Shown here: positions 58,826 through 64,000 of the stretch, piece after piece | Position numbering within the stretch: the first letter of the stretch is position 1 | Layout of the letters: each line of letters begins with the position of its first letter | Source of the DNA: Lichina pygmaea | Lineage: Eukaryota > Ascomycota > Lichinomycetes > Lichinales > Lichinaceae | DNA length: 64,000 nucleotides | Direction of reading: 5' to 3' | Assembly: GCA_963422465.1 (NCBI GenBank) | Contig: OY730169.1 | Span: 4,650,001 to 4,714,000, forward strand | Made by a program: the position numbers and the translations under genes | The notes under the pieces: generated by a model | Database searches by the model: none | What the model saw: only the letters and a program-made list of their open reading frames with translations | Told to the model about the DNA's origin: nothing

Positions 58826-60933
58826 TCAAAAGTCGTCGAATCCGTCGGCCCTGGCGTAAATGTCCTTCTTCGTCGCCGCGAGCCAGTCGCGCATCTTCAT
58901 CACCTTGGCCACCTTGTCGGCCGGCGGGGAGTCCGTCTTGCTGACCTCGCGATGCAGCCTCTCGTACTTGGCCCACACCTCCTGGAACTTGCGCGCCAGG
59001 CCCAGGACGTCGAACTTTCCCCCATTGGTCGACATCGGGCTGACGCTGTCGGACGTCAGCGACGGCGTCGAGTCCTTCGATCGAGGCGCCGCCGCCGCCG
59101 CCGCCGCCGAGGCCGTCTTGCCCGCTCGAGCCTCCCGGTGCCGCTCTAGCCCTCGAGATGGCGGCGGATTCGGGGCGGGCCTCTGCACTCGAGCGTCGTC
59201 CCCCTCGGCCTCGGCCTTCTTTCTGGGGCCGGCCGGCGTGGTCGTCGCCGTCTCACGCCGATTGAGCGGCTGACGGTCGACCAGGTCGGACGAGGCCGCG
59301 GGACGCATCACGCTCTCGACGTCCTCATCTTCGTCCGAGGAGTGCACAAACTCGCTCGACTTGGGGATCGTGCTCGCCTTGGCCGCCCCCGGCGGTTGTC
59401 TCGCCTTCTTGTCCTTCGACTTGGGCTCGCCGGCGATCTTCGGCTCGGCCGCCTTCTTGGTCGCCTTGGTCACCTTGGTGTCCCTGTCGACCTTGGCGTT
59501 CGCTTTGCCGTCCTTGGCCTCCTTGGCCTCCTTGGCCACCTTGGGCTTCTTGGCGGCCGGGCCCTTGTCGTCGACGGCGGCGCCTCGTTTCTTCGAGAAG
59601 AGCCGTCGCTCGATCGCCAGTTGCTTCTTGCTCATGCCAGGCGGAGCGAAGGAAGTCGCCACGGGAGCGGTGGCCTTGACGGCGGCATCGTCGGCCGAGG
59701 AGTGAGGGTGGGCCGCCTCGCTGGCGGTCCGGTCGCCGGCCGTGCTCGCGTCCTCGGCCGGCGCCGTCGGCCGAGGCGCGAAGCCACGAGGGCCGTTCCG
59801 AAGATCGAGACGGGAGAGACAGGTTCCCCTGCCCCGCTCGTTCTCGGGCAGCAGCTTCTGCCAGAGGTTCTCGGAGCGCGAGAGGCGCATGCGGTCGAAG
59901 GCCGAGATGGCGTTCTGGACGGCGCGGTCCCGCTCGTCCCGGCGGCGATAGCGGAACTTCCACAGGTCCAGTTCCTTGTAGGCGCGGTCGATCAGCCTCC
60001 ACTCCCCGGATTCGTCCTTGCGAGCGTTCTTCTCGAGGACGACCTCGAAGTCCTCAAAGGGCAACCTCAGCTTCCGGGCCAGGACCTTGTCGGAGCAGGG
60101 CTGGATGGCCAGCAGATGCAGAAGCGGGACGCGAGCAGCCCGCTGACGGCGGCTGCGTTCGTCTTGATGCAAGGGCAACGTCGACGCCTGCACCGACCGA
60201 GAAAGCGGCCCCGTCGGTGCAGATGCGGCCGACGGCAGCGGTCGAGGCAGCGGACGGCCGGCGGGCGTGAGGCCTCCCGCCTGGTTCCTGGCGCGCACGT
60301 TCGCCGGCGCCTTCACGGTCAAGGCCGACGACCGCTTCATCGGGAGCGGCAGGTTGTGGACAAAGTGGGTCCTGACGGTCGAATCCGGCGTCAGCAGCGT
60401 CGACGAGGCGGTAGGAGACAAGCCAGCACGCAGAAGCGGAACAAAGACACCTACGTCTTCGAGTTCTTCTCTTGCTCCAGCGCCGCCATCTTCTGCTGCA
60501 GAGCGGCCCAAGCGTCCTGAGCACCACCGGTCGCTTGCCGTATGCTCCTGACCTGCATCTTGTGCGACATGAGGCCGGCGAACCGTAGAGTCAGCCCCTC
60601 GGCATCGCTCGATCGATACAGCTCTTGTCGGTGCAGCTGCGGCTCGAGGACGACGATGCCCTCGCTCGTGCCGAACTTCAACTTCTGAAGCGGCCGGTCA
60701 GATCCTGCTCACGACGGACGAGAACGCTACAAGAAGGAGAGGATGCCCACCATGTCGCGACCCAGCGTGACCTGGACGGCCTTGCCGTTACCCTTGGCGG
60801 CGCTCATCATCTCCTTGACGATGTTGTCCGACAGGGCGAGACCGATCGCCTGAAGCCGTTGCTTCTCCGGCGGAGGAATGACGATCGTCGCGTCGGGAGA
60901 GCCATCGAAGGTGATGACAGCTTTCTTCGACAT
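58826..60933 (-). CDS. ell1: RNA polymerase II elongation factor ELL
   Basis: Elongation factor that suppresses pausing of RNA polymerase II. Three exons, 60751..60933, 60455..60684 and 58826..60371 (introns 66 and 83 bp), give 652 residues. The N-terminal ELL domain shows IGLALSDNIVKEMMSAAKGN, VQVTLGRDM, KFGTSEGIVVLEPQLHRQEL, YRSSDAEGLTLRFAGLMSHK, AALQQKMAALEQEKNSK, then VPLLHLLAIQPCSDKVLARK, LPFEDFEVVLEK, DRAYKELDLWKFRYRRRDER and AFDRMRLSRSENLWQKLLPE, the order seen in fungal ELL. A long Lys/Ala-rich linker (KEAKEAKDGKANAKVDRDTK) leads to the C-terminal occludin/ELL-like block KFQEVWAKYERLHREV and MRDWLAATKKDIY. Exon phases 0, then 2, agree. The start MSKKAVITFDGS is the first ATG of the frame. 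Confidence 0.9.
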
Positions 60934-62050
60934 GATGTCGACGAGACCGAGTCGTCGACGACGGCGGTGGCGGTGGCGGTGACGACGCAGACCCTCCTAG
61001 AGCGGTGTCGTTCGCGGAGGAGGACGAAGACAGGGTCGGCGACGGGAGCGGAGGAATCTTAAGCGGGGCGGGGAGGGGCTCAGGGGTCGAGACTAGGCTT
61101 ATCCGTTCTGCCTCTTTGCACGAAGGGTTTCATGATCCGACGCGTCCAAAGCGAGCAATCCGTCGGTCGACGTCGTCGTCGTCGTCGACGAGACTTGGGC
61201 AGGCAGTGGGGACGAGGCGGAGGAGCCGTACGAGGCGGACAAAGAAGGCGTGGAAGGCTAATTGGGGCGGGGATCGACGAATTCGGCATCAGCTCTTTGT
61301 TGGCCGGGTGCCCTCCTCGCCCATGCACGCTACACCACGTTCCTTACAGGGTAACGACACTAGCCTCGCTGACTCAGCAGGCCCGTTCAGAAGTGCTACG
61401 CCAGACTTGGCAGCGAGCAACGCCCGGCCTAGAGTCGAGACTTGAGTCGCACGACTCGATGGGTGTTCCGGCAACTCCGGCCCTGGAATTCCCGGGTGCA
61501 CAGCGAGGCAGGTAAGCCGTAAGCGGATCCAAATCCGATTCTCGTGTCGCACCCCGCCTCTGACTAGCCCCAGACGGCACAAGCGCGGCAGAATGAGCCC
61601 TGTCGTTCTTCGGTTCGAGAAGAACGGAAGGTCGGTGACGTGGGTGACTGCTGACTAAGTTCGTTCGCCCCTGACTTGGGCGATGCTGATGTGAGAATTG
61701 TTTCAAGTACCCTGTTGTAACTTACCTCCGTGCCGGAGTACTTCCGTACACCATCTAAAGTACCAAGACTACCGAACCTGTGTCTGCGGGTGCGTCACGT
61801 GACTTGAGCGAGAAGGTCGGCAGTGCTGATGACTAATCACCATCTTCCGAATGGCCCGAGACGTCGCAACCGGGGGAAAAGGCGACAGCAGCGGCGGATC
61901 TAGGTTGGGAAGGTGTAGCACCCAATAACTTCTGTCTGGTGACGATCCAATTCCAACAACATCGTTCTGAGGTAGAAGCACCGTCTTTCTCACAGGGCAT
62001 CGTTTCAACACGTGATCCAGCTCTACAGAGTAGAAAGCACCCGCCCACGC
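60934..62050. other. Intergenic, ELL promoter side
   Basis: No gene recognised. Contains an 8-bp-stem perfect hairpin at 61604..61626 and an ACTTCCGTA word at 61740..61748. Confidence 0.55.
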
Positions 62051-62226
62051 GGGTTGACGGATATAACGTTTACCGGAGCACAAGCGAATGTCGGTTGTAG
62101 AGCTGCATTGTCAGAATTCTCAAGACATCTAGAGTTTCCAGGCTGAGCCGGTGGCTAAGTAATCTGACGTGGTCGCTGATTTCCCAGCTTACTAGTGGTA
62201 CTGCTGCAACATTATATCCATCACCC
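62051..62226. mobile_element. MITE-like element, copy 2 (about 176 bp)
   Basis: Terminal inverted repeats GGGTTGACGGATATAACGTT (from 62052) and, at the other end, the reverse complement of GGGTGATGGATATAATGTT (ending at 62226). The interior shares with the copy at 8970 the segment around GAATTCTCAAGA (copy 2) / TAATTCTCAAGA (copy 1) and the preceding CAGAGC/TAGAGC-GCA block; most differences are C/T or G/A. No coding capacity. More diverged ends than copy 1 suggest it is older or has been mutated by repeat-induced changes. Confidence 0.72.
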
Positions 62227-63684
62227 ACTTCGTAATCTAACACCATTTTCAAACTCCTCAAACTATTCAAGGTGCTTTTGTCTGCGGCTGAATGTTGTAC
62301 ACACGCAGCGAGTGAAACGCTCGCTTGGCCTCTGGCTCGTCACGTGACAACACAATCCGAGGTGCTGTGGAAATAGCGTTGTCGTAGTAATATCCGCAGG
62401 CTGCTATGAGTACATGAGCCTTTCTGGCTTCTTCAGTGCGGGTAAGCGGCTTCAGCCGTTCTGACCCCGCGGCTCTGTGGTAGACTGTTTGCTTACATTG
62501 CACTAATGTACGGAGTACGAAGGCACGGAAAGGTACGAGGTCGAATAGCAGGAATGACGGACGACTATCTGGTATAAAATACCTCCGTCTGCTCCATCGT
62601 GCAAGCCTATCGAGGTATCCTATACTAAAACATCTCGCGTCATTTCTGCTCGGTGACCTCATCCAGGATCATGTATGTACACCTACGTCACTCTCCACCC
62701 CGCCCCGTCTCCCCCGCAAAATCTCCACCGGCCAGCCGTGCCGGCCCATGCGATGCCAGCCGGACTCCAGCCAGATTCTGATCTCTGCAGTTTTCAGCCC
62801 AACAACTCAATCATCTCCACCTTTGCTTTCTCGCGCTCCGTGCGCTCATCCCAGGCGAGCGGGCTTTCCGTCGACCCCCCAGCCGGGTGGTGAGGGGCAC
62901 TCATGAAGGCTGCACATCGTGTACGTATTTACGGACGTACTCCCGTACGTAGTACTTGCGTATGCGTACTGCAATACGTACATACGTACGATAGGTACGT
63001 ACAGTACTCCGTACCTATGTACTTCCGTACATCATGGCCAGAATGCTTCTGTCGCGTGTGGACTTTCTTTTGCGCAGACGTTTAGAGCACGATGCCCGTT
63101 TGTCACGACCAGCCTGCTGCTTCTGCACCACTGAACCTTGTGTACGGAGTACAGTACGTACGTACGTATGTACGCCTCGTACATAGGTATCGACGGTGCT
63201 TTCCGCTTCGCAAACTCGATTGACGATGCCGCTGACCCGTGAGAAGCAGGGACGGCGTTGATGGATACGGAACCTCCAATGGGTCGAAGGCCCCGCACCG
63301 GCCATCGTCACGCTCCGGAAGGCCCCCGGCAAGAGCGGCTCCCAGGCCTGCTAGGCGCACCACCGCTGATGGGCCGTTCCGCGCACTTGTTGGCGCCAGT
63401 GATCACCCGTGTTCTCTAACTCCCTGTTACTCTCCGTTACTCGGCCAGAGTCAGGGAGAGTCTGGATCTGTGCGTATGGACGATGGCAACTCAATTTGGT
63501 ACTAGGCCTGCACTAACGTTGAAGTCGCTACGGCGCCGTACTTAGTGGAAGGTTGGTCGATTCAGACTCCGCGACTGCTGCGTGCCCTGACTGTTATTTA
63601 GAATGGCCTCGATCCGGCCCCCCGGTTCTCCTCGGACCATTGCCAGGCGTGCCAGCTTCTGCGCGCGCATCCGAGACGTCCATC
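62227..63684. other. Intergenic, GTAC-rich
   Basis: Densest GTAC region of the window (about 62925..63185) with copies of both recurring words: TACGGAGTAC at 62509..62518 and 63143..63152, its reverse at 63004..63013, ACTTCCGTA at 63021..63029. No gene recognised. Confidence 0.6.
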
Positions 63685-64000
63685 ATGGATCCCAGCGTTG
63701 ATCCGACCAAGATCCCTGCCGCAGCACCTCCACCGGGCCTCAAGCCGAACTTCATCGACCCGGCTTCGCGTGGATCGCAGGTGGTCGCGGCCGCCGTTGC
63801 GCTGCCCACGATAGCGTTCGTCTTGGTTTGCGCTCGCGTCTACACCCGCATCTTCGTCAGCCGCGCCTTTGGTCTCGACGATGGTAGGCGGTCCTGTCGA
63901 GTCTTCTCTCGCGCCCCCCCCCCCCCCCCTCCGAGAGCCACTACGGCGTGATCGGATGGAGGAGCTGACGTTTTGGATTCGGATCGACCAGGAATCGCCG
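63685..64000 (+). CDS. SAT4/Pth11-type rhodopsin-like membrane protein, first exon (cut by edge)
   Basis: Exon 1, 63685..63883, starts MDPSVDPTKIPAAAPPPG, followed by KPNFIDPASRGSQVVAAAVA and the first membrane helix (LPTIAFVLVCARVYTRIFV), then SRAFGLDDG. The Pro/Gly-rich opening, NF.DP.SR, the helix ending in RVYTRIFV and GLDD are the usual N-terminus of the fungal seven-helix SAT4/rhodopsin-like family, many of whose members are annotated as Pth11-like or integral membrane proteins. An intron appears to run 63884..63991 (GTAGGC donor, GCTGAC branch, CAG acceptor) and contains C16; only nine bases of exon 2 are inside the window. The ligand or role cannot be judged from this part. Confidence 0.8.
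63914..63929. repeat. C16 homopolymer in an intron
   Basis: Sixteen C inside the presumed first intron of the SAT4-type gene; one of four long G/C homopolymers in the window (also 15252..15271, 54257..54272, 58486..58502). Confidence 0.9.

Overview
The window is nuclear DNA of a filamentous ascomycete (Pezizomycotina; I cannot fix the class). The evidence is short GT-AG introns (mostly 49-120 bp), genes packed on both strands, and recognisable fungal orthologues: ATG2, ATG10, POP1, MRD1, an ELL elongation factor, a TEA/AbaA-type regulator, and a rhodopsin-like (SAT4/Pth11-type) membrane protein. Proteins are rich in low-complexity runs. I see no rRNA, tRNA, CRISPR, retroelement or bacterial operon structure.

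Left part (1-15 kb): the start of MRI1 (methionine salvage; runs off the left edge), a low-complexity unknown protein, then ARC40/ARPC1 (actin branching) divergent from a U2B''-type spliceosomal RRM protein, which converges on ATG10 (autophagy E2-like enzyme). A 2.2-kb spacer with a MITE-like element leads to a large intronless protein with an N-myristoylation motif, followed by an unknown repeat-rich protein.

Middle (16.7-44 kb), nearly all on the minus strand: a serine-rich protein with a C-terminal membrane segment, a 4.6-kb stretch without a visible gene, POP1 (RNase P/MRP), ATG2 (lipid transfer in autophagy, ending in an 18-nt exon), an ADGF/ADA2-type adenosine deaminase, a small single-pass membrane protein and a secreted protein of unknown function.

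Right part (44-64 kb): a TEA-domain regulator like AbaA, MRD1 (pre-rRNA processing), dynein light chain LC8 divergent from MRD1, an RMD1-family (DUF155) membrane protein, a tiny eight-exon zinc-ribbon protein, the ELL elongation factor, a second copy of the MITE-like element, and the first exon of a SAT4/Pth11-like membrane protein at the right edge.

Two genes (LC8 and the zinc-ribbon protein) consist only of 19-100-nt exons and are invisible to ORF scans; I rebuilt them by splicing, and all exon phases agree. The genes are mostly unrelated housekeeping functions (autophagy, RNA processing, cytoskeleton); I see no biosynthetic cluster or defence system. Intergenic DNA is marked by a recurring GTAC-rich sequence family and the MITE-like pair. 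Spliced models were derived by eye from frames, splice signals and family knowledge, without transcript data.
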